From positions 4,504,501 to 4,568,500 of the forward strand of contig JBBMOA010000007.1 in the NCBI GenBank assembly GCA_037954235.1: 64,000 nucleotides of DNA. The letters run 5' to 3'. The position numbers and the translations under genes are program-made. The notes under the pieces were generated by a model. That model was not told where the DNA came from. It was given only the letters and a program-made list of their open reading frames with translations, and did no database searches. Positions 21,501 to 33,900 of this stretch are shown one piece after another (position 1 is the first letter of the stretch; each line of letters begins with the position of its first letter). The stretch is from Aulostomus chinensis. Its lineage: Eukaryota > Chordata > Actinopteri > Syngnathiformes > Aulostomidae.

Positions 21501-24500
21501 TCTCTACAATGTGATTGACAAGTGCGAGTGAAATACTGGAGTAAACAAATAAGGAAACTTACTTAAGACCCATGGTTTCCCAGCAAAACATTGCCTAAAG
21601 CATCACACTGCCTCTACAGGCTTACCTTCTTTCTGTAATGCACCCTGGTGCCATCTCACCCACACACCCATCCATCCATGATGTTAAAGAAAACATGAAA
21701 CCGGGCCACCTCATTTTATTGCTCTGTGGTGTAGTTCTGATGCTCACAGACGAAATGTAGCCACTCATGGTGGTGGCCACTCACTCGTCTGCAGCTACTG
21801 TATGTGTTCTGACTCCTTTCAGTCAGAACCAAGCAGCTTTTCTGTGTGACTGGACAACATGCTTCTGCTCCCCCCATACATCAATTAGCCTTCGGTTCCC
21901 ATGACGCCGTCATTGGTTCGCTGGTTATCCTCCCGTAGACCACATATGTTTGGCAGTAAGCACTGTAGACTGGGACCCCTCAAGACCTGTTCAGGAGCTG
22001 TACTGACTGAGTCATCTATAGCCATCACAATTTGGCATCATCAAATTCACTGCTTGTTTCTGATTCCAGCACATCAACACCAAGGACAAAATTTAATACA
22101 ATCTGAGCAATTTAAGGGAAAATCAGACAGATAAATCTTATTTTGGCAAGAATAAGGGTGGGGGGTCAAGAGATAAAAAGTAAACAAAAGACGGAACAAG
22201 GATGGAACATCATTGGGTAGAGTGTGCATCATGAGTCCTTAGTAGCAGCCAACGTTGCTCGGCCCTTGTTCTTAGTTTTGGCCATGATTAATGAGAAGCC
22301 AGGTAGATTCACATCTTTGCTCTGGTAATGAAGACTGGCCATGCCTACTTGTTGTGATTAAGTTCCAAACAGTGTGCACTTGCAATTATACTGTAAGTCT
22401 ATAGGAAATTAAATTATTGAAATTCTAAACCCTCTGATCGAAGAATACCTATCTACTCGCTGTCTTGATTGTCCCACTAGTTGTATTACACTTGGATTTG
22501 TGATCTTAATATCCAGCCTTGACAAAAAAGGCAAACAAGGACGAATCTTGGGCTTATCAGATTTTAACAAGGTTTTGTGTGCATCTTTTCTCTGCTATAA
22601 TTGCAGTCTGTTTCCCCTGGCATGCTGCACCATTTTTAATCACCCATGTTCATCTGAATGCAAACAAAGTCAGACAGCAACTCCTCTCCGCTGCTCACTT
22701 GCAGTCACAAACTAAAACAGCCCACAGAGTTGCTCTCTCATTATTACCACCGGCACTTATGAAGATGTCTGAGGAAGGGAAAGTGCCCTTCTGAAATGTT
22801 TGATAAAAAAAAGGATGCCCACATATGCCTTAATTTTGTGTTCCCGCTCTCACTTACTGGAGTGAGCATGTGGTTAAGTAGTGTAACAAGAGTAGGTAGC
22901 TAATCATATGCAAACAGCATTCACTTAAACTGAATTATCATTTCATCAATGAGCTAGGTAGTGTACGAGGGAGTGTATGGAAGGATCAAGGATCCTCATA
23001 GTAAATAACACTCGCACATACCACTGACAGTAAACATCCTGCTGTCTCCACCCCAGCTGGGAAATGTTTAGGCCTACAGGCTTGGTCTTTGAAGTTGCTT
23101 CTTTTAAGGTCACACCAGCTTAAATATGAATTCATTTAACGTCCTATTTCAAAACCCATTATTTCACACCTCAACCTGTTTTATGTGAAAATATAAATGA
23201 AAATGTATCAGCATATGCAATTGAGATCCCCTAAGGACTTGCTTGACAAGGTTAACCACAGAAACATATGAAGGCAGTGAGTGAGGTTTTATTTCTAACA
23301 CCATAACAAACTTCAATCAGTCTGCGTTTGCCTGTCAGTAGCAGGGTAGTGTCTCATCAAAGAGTGCCATGGCAGCTGTGGATGCCAGCAGATGATACGA
23401 AGATAGCCTAGCAAAACACGTTGCCTTGACTGTGTTTGGCAGTAACATTGCTACATTTCGCAGCATTACTAATTTGAATATATTTCTTACAATATCTTAA
23501 CACTCAACCTTGAGCAAGATGGTTTGTTTCAAAGAACATCAGAGAAGTCATTTCTGTTTGGAAAAGTGCAGGCATTGGAATACTTGGCAGGTGAGTGGAT
23601 GAACCATCCGTCAATCATGTGCTAACTTCAATCAGTCAGTGAGCAAACCAATGATGAAGGCGGTATAAATGTGAAAATGTCATTTCCGTGAGAAGTCTCA
23701 ACTGGCGTCCTTTGCTCTTCTGCCAAAGAAGACATGTCGGTATTCTGCAGTTCTGATAGAACTGATGCCATAGCAGCCTCTATGCTAACCTGCAGGAGCC
23801 AGCTTTGTGGTTTTAAACAGTCTCACTCTTGTCACACCTGAATCAAGACTATATGGACACTCTGTATCCATGCACCAAGGGTGCTGATTAGTCAGAACCA
23901 TTGGTGGTTTCTGGGAGAATGACACTTAGCATGCCAAGTCTTGTCTATTGTCAATTGATTGTTGGATCTCTTTATTTTTTTCTCACTGACCCCCCAAAAA
24001 CCCACCTACTGCTACTTCCACTATTAGTCTACTATCTGGAAATAGATCATCTAAAAGCTGCCAGCAGTCAGTTTTGCATCCTGCAGTGTAACATGATATG
24101 ATTTTGCTTTTTTATTGAAAAAAAGAACTTAGTTGCAAAATTAACACTCACATAATTTAATAGTAAAACCTGTCAGTGCAAGTGGCTGACCATCTGAGGA
24201 CTCCAAGGGTGAGAGCTTTGAGTCAGTGACCACTAGTTGATCGCAGCAGCCGCAGTGATGCGTTCTTGTTGACTTTTAAGTGTACTGGTGCTTTAAATAC
24301 TCAATTTTTTTCCGCATCTTGCACATGCTGACCACTGTCCTTCACTGAAGCTGTTATCACACTTGGCTGAGGCTTATATGCTTGTGGCACACGAAATAAG
24401 TTAAAAGTCGTGAGCATGAAGCCTGCCTATGGCTAAGCCACAATGTCCATACAGACTGTAGAGCACTCCTCAATAAGTCCATGAGGGCTCAGAGGTGTCC

Positions 24501-27500
24501 TGCTGTGAAGTGCTCGAGGGCTGCCTTGCGGAGGTTTTGAGCCTTTTATGCATTCCTCATCATGCTTATACTTTCCTCAAGTCTGCAGTGCTGCTGCTCC
24601 AGGGAATTGACAGTATTTCAGAGCATTCTGACACAAAAAAAATGAACAGACAAAAAAAGAAATAAATCAAACACTGAAAGCTGGCTGAACAGTTTTCCTC
24701 TATATGGCAAGCACTGTTTTTGTTTTTTTTTCTATTATCTGATCTGAATCTATTTACCTGAACTAGATCCCCAAATCATCACAAAATCTGACACTAGCTT
24801 GGATGTTTTTACATCATTTAACCATGTCAGCTATGGATGGGCAAACGTGGAGAGTAGGGCCAAGCTCATCCTCCACCAGTTCAACAGCACGTTGGTGACA
24901 TCAGGAGAGCCTCCACATTGATTGGCTTTTGCAACTCAACATCAAGTCAATTTCTTGTTAAATCTTGTCAACTCACTTGAATGCACATAGAAGCGAATCA
25001 TTCATTGCGCAAATTTGCACATTGATGCTTGCATATTTGCATTGATCCTATATGCAATTGAACGGTAACAGTAATTTACTTTGTGTTTGGAATGAACGCA
25101 GAATACGGACGTTTACATAGAAGTTGTAATATGTGCGCTGATCAGAGCTGGAGCTGATGAGGGTGTCAATGGATCTTCAAGGATGACTCTGCGTGACTAC
25201 ATGAGATGCCAGACAGCACAGAGATTAGCCATGTTATCATATATAGTCATGTCTCTCCAATGACACGCTCCCCCTTAGCAGGTAAAAGTACCACTGTTCT
25301 TCCAGCATATGTGGAATGAGCTGATGTCTAGTTTCAAAGGGTTATTTTGGCCAAGGCAGAGGTGTGGATGTTTGCCAATCATTTAACAGCCAAGATTAAA
25401 AAAAAAAACAACAACAAAAAAAACAAGCTGAAATTTTCTGCTGACAGACGTGACATCCGAGCCTGTCAATCACACACTGTGCTAAGGACATACACGGGGG
25501 CAGTGCTGGGGCATGCACAAACACACGTGTAGTCACACAAATTCAAAAGCAAACATCATTTCACAGACAAGTGTTCTCAAGCAATGCACAGGCATCGTGC
25601 AATGCATTTCGAAATGGAAGCAGATCGATTGGCTTTCAGGAGGTGGATAACACCTGGACTGAGTCTCCGATGCTACAGCCAAATTACTCAGCACTTTCCT
25701 TAGCCACTCAGCAAGAGCCATGAGGGATTCGATGCCAAGAGCCAAAGATGGGAATGTAGGATTAGGGTAAGACCAACACTTTTGAACCCCACTAATTATG
25801 TCACTTCTTTTAAAAGAGCCATCGTTATGTCTTTGGATAGCACACAGTTCTCTTGATATAAGTGGTTGATGGTCTTATAAAGTCTTTGCTGGTAAAGCCA
25901 AGCCTCCACTCTAAAGGATTTTAGAGGTTTGATTGGGTTTTTTTTATTCCTTGAAACATTTACTTTTCCTGCACAGTCATTTTTTTGGAATCTTGTTTCT
26001 TTTTTCTTCTTCTTTTTTTCCCCCCAAAGTTCATTGCTATTTTCATTTGTGTCAAAATGAAATATGATTCAAGAGCCTGCATTTGGACTATAGAGGAAGG
26101 AATGAAAACCTGAAAATAAAACAATCACGGATCAAGCAAAAAGGAAGTATTTCACTCTACGTGGATTAATTGACATTAAAAAATATATATATATTGACCA
26201 GAGCAAAGAAGATATTCAAGATGGTTGGATTCTTTTGGAAAAACTTATTTTGATTGGCTATCCTGCTCCTTTCTTTATGTTTACATGAAGATAGGTCATT
26301 TAAAAAGAATCAAATTAATTACATATTTTATCAGTTTTGTTGGTGACAGGTATTTAAAATATTTGAATTCAAATAAACTTTGGTAAATGTGTCAAAAAAA
26401 CAACAACCGGGTCAACTTTACAGCTGGGAGTCTTTGTTGTTCTCCATGCACTCAGAACATTCACTGTTCATCAATCATGGGGACCAAAAGAATCAAATGG
26501 AGATGGAAATGTTACATACACAGTTATACAGGTACATCAGGGCCCAACAACTTATTTTGTCTGCTTCCATCAATCTATCTTTATTAATAAATGAATCTTC
26601 TATGATAAGTTATTATTAATGTATTAGGAAATAACACATTATTCCGCCAAATCTTTTTGTATCAGAATAAGAAACTTGAAGATGGAGAATTAAAAGAGTG
26701 TTTGACAAATTATTTTGAAACGGCTTTAAAAACTACAGGTAACTGTTTTCTTAATTTGTTTTTTACAGATTATTAATAGTAATAAAGGGAGAAGTAGATG
26801 AAAGTGATTCTGACCAAATATGTTTTGTGTTTACACCCACAACTATACAAGGAAAATGAGGTAATAATCTGTTAAATATGTCACCTAATAAATATTGCAC
26901 GCTGTCTTCACAGTCTGGGTGAAATTATTAAATAGCTGATTTTATATATGTGATGGAATGTGAACATGTAAAGCAAATTAGGGTAGACAGCAGTTCTAAT
27001 TCAGAATGACACCTGCTGCATTCATTTGGAAAACTTTGGGATTCTGCCTTGCAAATGGCAGGGTAGAGATGTTTGTGGTCTTATCATGAATGAACAGGTA
27101 TTCCAAAATAACACGAAATGTCTGACTCTGCCTCGTCATTGAAATGAAACTTTACCGCTCATAATTAGAACAAGACTTTTTGTAGTGCATGAAAATAAAA
27201 TACAGAGGGAATGGAGAGTGGGCTGCAAAATAATGAGCAGCAGATTCGTGCATGTGGATGACAAATGAAAGAGACTTATTTGGTTCCTTTGATGGCTGTC
27301 CTCTGCAGTGGTTAAAAAAAGAAAAAACTGAAAAAAAAAGTCCAAACATAACTACGGTAGGAAAAACGTGGATCAAAAAAATGCATAGTTCAATACAAAC
27401 ACAGGCATTTATAGCCACAGTGGATTAAATATCATAAAAGCGAGACTTTTTATTAGAATTAATTATGCTCAGGTGCAGCTTTCAATCAAGCCACACTTAT

Positions 27501-27732
27501 TTCATTGGATGTCTTGAAATTGATTATTTAGTGTGTTATGTTGTACAACAGCAAGAAGCAGCTTGAACAATTCCATTAGTTATACCTGAAACACACCAGG
27601 AGCCTCATGCACATAAGGGTGAGTGTTCAAACACGCGGCGGACGCACTTTTCCACATTCAGATGAATCAAGATTGACGTGACAGCGAGCAACTACAGCCC
27701 TCCACATCTACTTTAAGTCTGGTGTTCACACT
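21501..27732. other. 6.2 kb of intronic DNA, nothing recognised
   Basis: No repeats, splice-bounded ORFs or RNA genes that I can support. Short A- or T-rich runs occur at 24650, 24720, 25400 and 26000. This repeat-poor stretch is a reasonable place to look for conserved enhancers by alignment. Confidence 0.4.
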
Positions 27733-27734
27733 CA

Positions 27735-27960
27735 CAATCAGAATGAGCTTTATTGGCCAAGTTTGTCACCAGAACAAATCATTTGACTGCGGTTCACTAA
27801 GCTCTCTATGAAAAAAAAGTTACGTAAAGGTTTATGTAACATGAAGACAATAGAAGAAATTTAAAAAATATAGATAAAGATATCAAATTACTAGAACAAT
27901 ATCAACAAGCCAACCTATACATGTACACAACATATGAAAAAGCAAATGAGTATGTATATG
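27735..27960 (+). repeat. Interspersed repeat, AATCAGAATGAGCTTTATTGG type
   Basis: AATCAGAATGAGCTTTATTG followed by GCCAAGTTTGTCACCAGAAC, the usual opening of a very common fish repeat of unresolved class, then an A-rich tail of short GATA/AATA words. Related to 4037-4260. Confidence 0.55.
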
Positions 27961-28661
27961 AATGAAGAGTGCAATTTCATCCATAACCGAGAGTGAAGTG
28001 GTGCAAATATGCATGAGAGGTGTTCATTGTGTAGTGGTTCTTCTGGCACTCTGTGACGGTTAAGAGTTCATCAGAGCGACAGCCTGGGGAAAGAAAGAAA
28101 GAAACTGTTGCTACTGCTTTTGGTCCGTTGACTACAGTTAGAGGGGATTCTGGGAAAATGTGAGGCATGAAAACAAACACTCCTACAAGTAATTTAGACA
28201 TCAAATATACAACAATGAAACGTAACTGCCTTTAATGAGATACGTGGATTAAAGTGTGTGCAGGGGGCTGCAAAATATGCAAATTAACAAAGGCAGCTTT
28301 GACCTAATTAGATGATATGAAAATGTGTATTCAGAGATTATTTATGTATTTGTTTGGCCCACACATTGACGGGCTCTTCTGCTGCTGATCCACCATGCCA
28401 ACTGTGTGGATGTTGGTAGGTGTAGGTGTCCATTTTCATTCAATCTATGTGCAAATAATATATGCAAAGGCATGTTGACAATATTGAGTTCAGGCACAAC
28501 ACATGCAGGTGATGCTATGTGAGATATGAGAGTCACAGAAAAAAAAGAACAATTCTAATATGAAAGCTTCATGTTACTTGATCAAATTATACAGAAATAC
28601 GGGCCAGCTCAAGGCACTAGCAAAGTCAGTGGCTGCTGGTGGCCCCTGTCGAGTGCTTTTT
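27961..28661. other. Intronic DNA, nothing recognised
   Basis: No supported feature. Confidence 0.45.
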
Positions 28662-28672
28662 GGCTTTTTTTT

Positions 28673-29037
28673 CCATCCATCCATCCATCCATCCATCCAT
28701 CCATTTTCTTCCGCTTATCCTGTTAAGGGTCATTAGGGGGCTGGAGCCTATCCCAGCGGCTTTCGGGCAAGAGGCAGGGTTCACCCTGGACAGGTCACCA
28801 GTCCATCGCAGGGCCAACACATAGAGACAGACAACCATTCACACTCACATTCATACCTACGGTCAATTTACAGTATCAATCAGCCTCATCTCCAGTTGCA
28901 TTTCTTTGGACTGTGGGAGGAAGCTGGAGTACCAGAGAGAACCCACACAGGAAGATCCTGTGATGGAGCCAGGACTCAAACCCAGAACCTTCTTGCTGTG
29001 AGGCGACAGTGCTGACCACTGCACCACCGTGCCAACC
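28673..29037 (-). repeat. Full-length tRNA-derived SINE
   Basis: Eight CATC units form the tail and the head ends CCACCGTGCCAACC. It is flanked by GGCTTTTTTTT at 28662-28672 and again from 29038, the target duplication. Confidence 0.93.
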
Positions 29038-29208
29038 GGCTTTTTTTTTTAAACATATATCTTAAAGAAGTGACAACATAATTTAACACATGAAGAAGAA
29101 GAAAATTCAGATTTCATGACGTGCATCAACTAGACACCTCGCCACGCGCATAGCCAGAAACTGCAAGCTCAAGATTCGTTTGGAGGAGATGGTAGTCTAA
29201 TGTTAAGC

Positions 29209-29293
29209 ATGACACTTAAAAGGAAGTATTCTCCTGGCTCCCAGAAGAAAAAGAAGAAAAGGACAGAGGATGAGAAAAAAGAACAAGACAGAG
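29209..29293 (+). pseudogene. Possible first exon of a ZMYM-type hAT transposase
   Basis: An ATG opens MTLKRKYSPGSQKKKKKKR followed by TEDEKKEQDR, then a donor-like AG/GTATGT. A lysine-rich start of this form is typical of fish zinc-finger MYM-type hAT proteins. The rest of the gene is not visible and a solo LTR begins 69 bp later. Chance low-complexity coding is the alternative. Confidence 0.35.
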
Positions 29294-29570
29294 GTATGTT
29301 TGCATGATTATTACAGTATGTTTTGATATTTTGGACCAAAATCAAATTCTGCTTTGGGCCCTGTTACATGTATGACATGTAGAGCTGGCTCAGGGGAGCC
29401 CCTGCATGCTTTCTCCCTCTCCTTCTGTTTCCCTCCTCCCTCTCCTGCTCTTAGGAAAGATCCAGGAGGACGCTGGCTGCTTCCTGTTCTGCCCTCCCAC
29501 ATGACATCTGGGAGAAGAGTTGATTGGAGCCTGGTTGCCCCTCCACCTGGCTGATTATAGGGAGGCCTCT

Positions 29571-29577
29571 TTATAAG
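29571..29577 (+). promoter_or_regulatory. TATA box in solo LTR
   Basis: CTTTATAAGCC about 210 bp into the LTR, the expected place for the U3 promoter. A GC-mixed CT-rich start region follows. Confidence 0.6.
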
Positions 29578-29963
29578 CCACTCCCCTGCTTTGTTCTGGC
29601 TCTCTCTCTGGTGACCTGCTGAGCTACAGACGTTGAGACAACTTTGTGAGATCAATCTATTTGGAAGTGGGAGGTGGTAGGTTTAAGTTAGATTGGGGTA
29701 CCCCACACACCTTTACATCACGTAGTTTTCGTTTGTATACCACACTAGTTTATGGGTTGGTGCCATCCTTGTACGTTTTCGACAACCTTTATTAGTTAGA
29801 CAGGCAGGCCTTTTGTTACTTGTGTTTCTGGTGTCAGGAAGATTTCAGTTAGGCCTTGTTTTGTTATGTTAAGTTAATTTGTTTGGCACAATCCCCTCAC
29901 GGCCTACCTTCCCTCCCACTTTGTACACAACTTTGGTCCTTTTGATCACCCCTATTTTTGTGA

Positions 29964-29969
29964 AATAAA
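29964..29969 (+). promoter_or_regulatory. Polyadenylation signal in solo LTR
   Basis: AATAAA 72 bp before the LTR end, followed by a GT-rich stretch (TGTTTGTGTTATTCCTTGTG), the usual downstream element. Confidence 0.6.
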
Positions 29970-30045
29970 TAATTCTTGCACTTATAATTTTCCACTTGGC
30001 TGTTTGTGTTATTCCTTGTGTTGCCGCAAGGAACGTAACAGGCCC

Positions 30046-31540
30046 CCTAAAGGCTTTGGCCGGTACTGAAAAATATTTGATAATAATTAACTGGCTGATT
30101 AGTTTAAAATGTGCTGATCCTTCAAGAATAAAAACTCCATAAGAGGACTCAAGGAAGGTCGATGACAATTATTCCAGAACAGCTTGTCACGGATGGCCAG
30201 GTGAGCATCCTCCACTGCACATTTATTTTGAGGCGCACATTGACTGACTGAGCTCCTCTCACCCACTGTATTGAAAGCCCCTGCCTTGTGTTCCTGTTCG
30301 TTTTGTCCCTTTTACTTTTAATACTTTAAAGACCGAGCATGATGCATTTTCTGTCTGGACAAAGGCAGGCCTGTTTAAACTAATTTGCACGTTGAAATCA
30401 GGGAAGAGAGAGTGTGGGGTCTGGTACTCGTGCATGTGGGATTCATTTCATGTTGATTGGGATGTACAAAGGAAATGTGCTTGGATTCATTCATATGCAC
30501 AGCTTCATACTTTTGAATTTTTTGGTGCACACACTGTTTTCCTGGTTTGACTGGATGCCATCATTGAGTAAGAAACCCACACAGGTCTTTGCGCATGAGG
30601 CCCCAGGTCTGTCAGCAATGTGTAAAATGAAGGTAATGACATCACTGATTGTGATGAACAACTTCCAAGCCACAATGACTGCGTCCGTCGTGCAACACAC
30701 GGATGTAATTGCATCTCTATTGTTTTGCAGCGGCTCTTTTTTTCTTTCCATGAAATGCGACAGCACAATACTGTAGGCATTTACAATGAAACAGAAAGGG
30801 CCTCATTTCTGCAGCGGGATGACGAGAAGCAGTACATTAAGATTCAATTCCCTTGCCTGTTATACCATCCCAGGGGGTAATTATACCCACATGTTGGCCG
30901 TGTCCAACATTTTTTTTTTTTAAATTAGAGCCGTGCCAGCCAACCTACAAAAGGCAATCTATGGCTACAGATCCATCCTACATGCAGAACAAGAATGACC
31001 TGAGGCCCCCGTTGCTTAAAGGAAGGTGCAGTGTATGTGATGTCAATGAGGCAAGAAAAGGAAGCATGCTGCAACTCCCTGATCATTGCACTCATTTAAT
31101 TTCTGTAAGCAAAAGGACCACTGTAGGACACCCACATACAAGCACAGCGTTACTCAGACACCACAACATGTGCTACGGTGCACATTCCTGTTGAAAGTTG
31201 TTGAAATTATTCACGAAACAACATATCCTAAAATCATCCACTTTTCTCCACCTGCTTACTACATGATTTCTATGGAAGCAAATGTGTACACGTTCAAAAG
31301 GCCTGTGGGTCTTGAAGGTACAGTTGGTGCACTTTGAACCCACTGACCACAACAATGTGTGCATGTTGTCCCTTTTATCTTACAGTCATAAACCTTCGTT
31401 CTTGATTTATTTTAAATATCCTTTCAGACGAAGACATTTCTTGGCATAAGTGTAGAGTATAGAAGGATATTTATACACCCATGTCGTTTGTCATAGTGTG
31501 CCACTATAGAGGAATCTTTCATAATGTGATTCAATGATAC
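30046..31540. other. Intronic DNA, nothing recognised
   Basis: Contains GCGCATGAGGCCCC at about 30589-30602, which resembles the end of a fish MITE, and a T-run near 30909. No gene supported. Confidence 0.4.
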
Positions 31541-31548
31541 TTGACGAA

Positions 31549-31917
31549 AGCAGCACGGTGCTGCAGTGGTCAGCTCTGTCGCCTCACAGCAAGAAGGTTC
31601 AAGTTCAAGTTCCGGCTGGAGCTCGGGGTCTTTCTGTGTGAGTCTCCATGTTCTCCCTGTGCCTGCGTGGGTTCTCTCTGGTACTCCAGCTTCCTCTCAC
31701 AGTCCAAAGACATCAAGAGGGGACGAGGCTGATTGATACTCTAAATTGACCGTAGGTATGAATGTGAGTGTGAATGGTCGTCTGTCTCTATGTGTTGGCC
31801 CTGCGATGGACTGGTGACCTGTCCAGGGTGAACCCTGCCTCTCGCCGACAGCTGCTGGGATAGGCTCCAGCCCCCCGACCCTTAACAGGATAATAGAAGA
31901 AAATGGATGGATGGATA
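31549..31917 (+). repeat. Full-length tRNA-derived SINE
   Basis: From GCAGCACGGTGCTGCAGTGG to the ATGGATGGATG tail. The A box is intact; the B box is altered (AAGTTCAAGTTCCGG). Confidence 0.9.
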
Positions 31918-32040
31918 CTTCAATGTTCAATCAAGGGTCTTGAAGACCACATGGCTGCAATTAGTACAGCCCAGATTATTATGGGAGAGGTTAAATTGTA
32001 ACAGATTTGTCAGCTACAAAGCCATCAAAAGGATTAGCAC

Positions 32041-32453
32041 CAAGGCTGAACGATTAATCGATTTCAAATCAGAATCATGATTTGAGGCAACAACTAGCCA
32101 ATGGCTATTTCATAAACGGAATAAACTGTGGCATGTAAGGTTGAGGACAAATTCATGAATCTTTATTTATTATTGTCAATTTTTTTCTAAATTCTAACTG
32201 GTTATATCTACCATTTTGTTCTTACTTTCTTTATCAAAGACAGAGCTCATCACTTTCATCACTGTGTCTTCCTCAAAAATTGTAATCTTTGCATCAAAAT
32301 ATAGAGTAGATAATAGTTTGATGGTGTCATGTGGCAATGCTCCATCACATCTTGAACTATTACACACAAATAAAACTTTGGAGTTTTTTTAGAAGTTTGG
32401 AGAAAAACAATTGCAAATCACAATATCTGTCAGAACAATCGCAATTAGCCCTA
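32041..32453. mobile_element. hAT-type MITE
   Basis: 413 bp with terminal repeats CAAGGCTGAACGATT (left) and TAGGGCTAATTGCGATT (right, read inward). Flanks ATTAGCAC (32033-32040) and ATTAACAC (32454-32461) match at 7 of 8 positions. The interior is non-coding and AT-rich. The GGGCTGNACGATT end is typical of a common fish hAT MITE group. Confidence 0.75.
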
Positions 32454-32461
32454 ATTAACAC

Positions 32462-33479
32462 CGCCAAAATTTAAAAAAAGAAAGATTCTCCACCTAAAAT
32501 ATCATTGCCTATTTGAGTGGCAGGAGTCAAAACCTTACCTTAATGAGAGCGGTTGAACAATTACAGACATGAGGTTATAAGAACTACAGGGTAATTTTTT
32601 TTCTATCAAATGCTTTCCAACTGCTGTACACTTTTTGGCATTCTATCATTTCAAATAGCTAAAAAAAAATGTGTGTATATGGAGTTGCTGTAAGTTTTAA
32701 GGGGAACACATCCCTGGACTCCCACAATGGCCTGAAGGTTTACAGTGTCTGGCTCTTCCTCTGACTTTCCCCAAGATTTGTGTTGCTTGTTCAGCACAGT
32801 ATTAATGCACAGCCCACTAGCAGCAGGTAAACAATGAAAAGGGCAGTTACATGAAACATAGCAGGGTTTTCATGTATACAAGGTTATTTTTACTCATTGC
32901 GTGTTTTCTTGAGGCCCAAAAACCGTTGGCTGTATTCCTGCTCATACTTTTGAAAATATATCATCCTGTGCACTTTTACATTCGTTTCTGCATTTACATC
33001 AGGGCATTGGGAAGTTTGTTGATGTGAGGCACCCACCAACTGACAACCCAAGAAATAACATTAAATCAGCAGCAGGATGTGAATAATGTTTGCCCAAATG
33101 CTCATGCACAGTACAAGCAAAGGTCAGTCACTTACGAAAACGAAGCGCTCCTTGAAGCCATAAACTGGAAAAAACTGGATCTCCTTCATGATGAAGTGTG
33201 TGTGTATTGGCTGATACGTGCCTGTAGCCCTTCCTGAGCCTTTACAGAAAATTGCACATCTTCACTTTACCTGTTCGTGACCCCAAGCCTGCCAAGTAGT
33301 TGTTGAGGAAGAAATTAATATTTTTTTTAACTAAGCTAAACTAACTTAGCTCAAATTATAAGTAACCTTGTTGTGAAGAGACAACAACAGATGATGCATC
33401 ATTTTATTAATCCTAATCGAGCTCAACTACAGTTCATTATTGGCATACAAAAGCCATGAATGCTTCACCACTGCACCTA
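32462..33479. other. Intronic DNA, nothing recognised
   Basis: No supported feature. Confidence 0.45.
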
Positions 33480-33483
33480 CACA

Positions 33484-33900
33484 GGCCCAGAGTGGCTAGT
33501 CGGGAGGGCCGGGACAATACCCGGTGGGCCGGTCTGATGTCCGGCTGCGAGGGACAGTGTTCGCTTTCTTTTTTTTGGGCCAGTGTTCAGTCATGGCTCT
33601 GCATTGATCACGTATGCTGCTACCGCTGTCCCTGGGCTGTCTCAGCCTCCACTGGCAGCTCCTTTTTTTTTTTTTTTTTGCAGCTGACGTAACACATCCG
33701 TGCACTCGGTCAGTGGTGTTTGAAAGATGGAAAACAGAAAGAGCAGGGTTGGCAAGAGAAGAGGAAAGCTGTGGAAACAGACGCAGCCAAATGTGCCAAA
33801 ATTGGCAAATTGGCTTTTATACTAAAACGAGCTGGCGGTTTGAATTGACCAATGAGGACGATGAACCGGGGAAGGCAAGATGTTGAACTTTGCCTGCAAA
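33484..33900 (+). repeat. Probable hAT (ZMYM-like) 5' remnant
   Basis: GGCCCAGAGTGGCTAGTCGG and CCGGTGGGCCGGTCTGATGT resemble 5' ends of fish hAT elements. Around 33727-33842 one frame reads K-AVETDAAKCAKIGKLAF and LKRAGG, close to the N-terminal KCAKI-x-x-F motif of zinc-finger MYM-type hAT proteins, but with frame changes. A 17-T run lies at 33663-33679. Confidence 0.45.

Larger units (their letters stand above)
29362..30040 (+). mobile_element. Solo LTR of an LTR retrotransposon
   Basis: 679 bp starting TGTTAC and ending GTAACA, flanked by identical GGCCC (29357-29361 and 30041-30045). No second LTR, primer-binding site or gag/pol coding sequence is in the window, so this is a solo LTR left by recombination. 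A 5-bp duplication fits Gypsy-, BEL- or Copia-type elements. Orientation is set by the TATA box and polyadenylation signal. Confidence 0.87.

Noticed and set aside
28673..28704. CRISPR-like or tandem array
   Set aside because: CATC units are the SINE's simple tail; there are no spacers.
27600..30605. A single large MITE between GAGCCTCATGCACATAAG (27600) and GCGCATGAGGCCCC (30589)
   Set aside because: The ends look complementary, but 3 kb with a SINE and an LTR in between and no visible target duplication make separate fragments or chance more likely.
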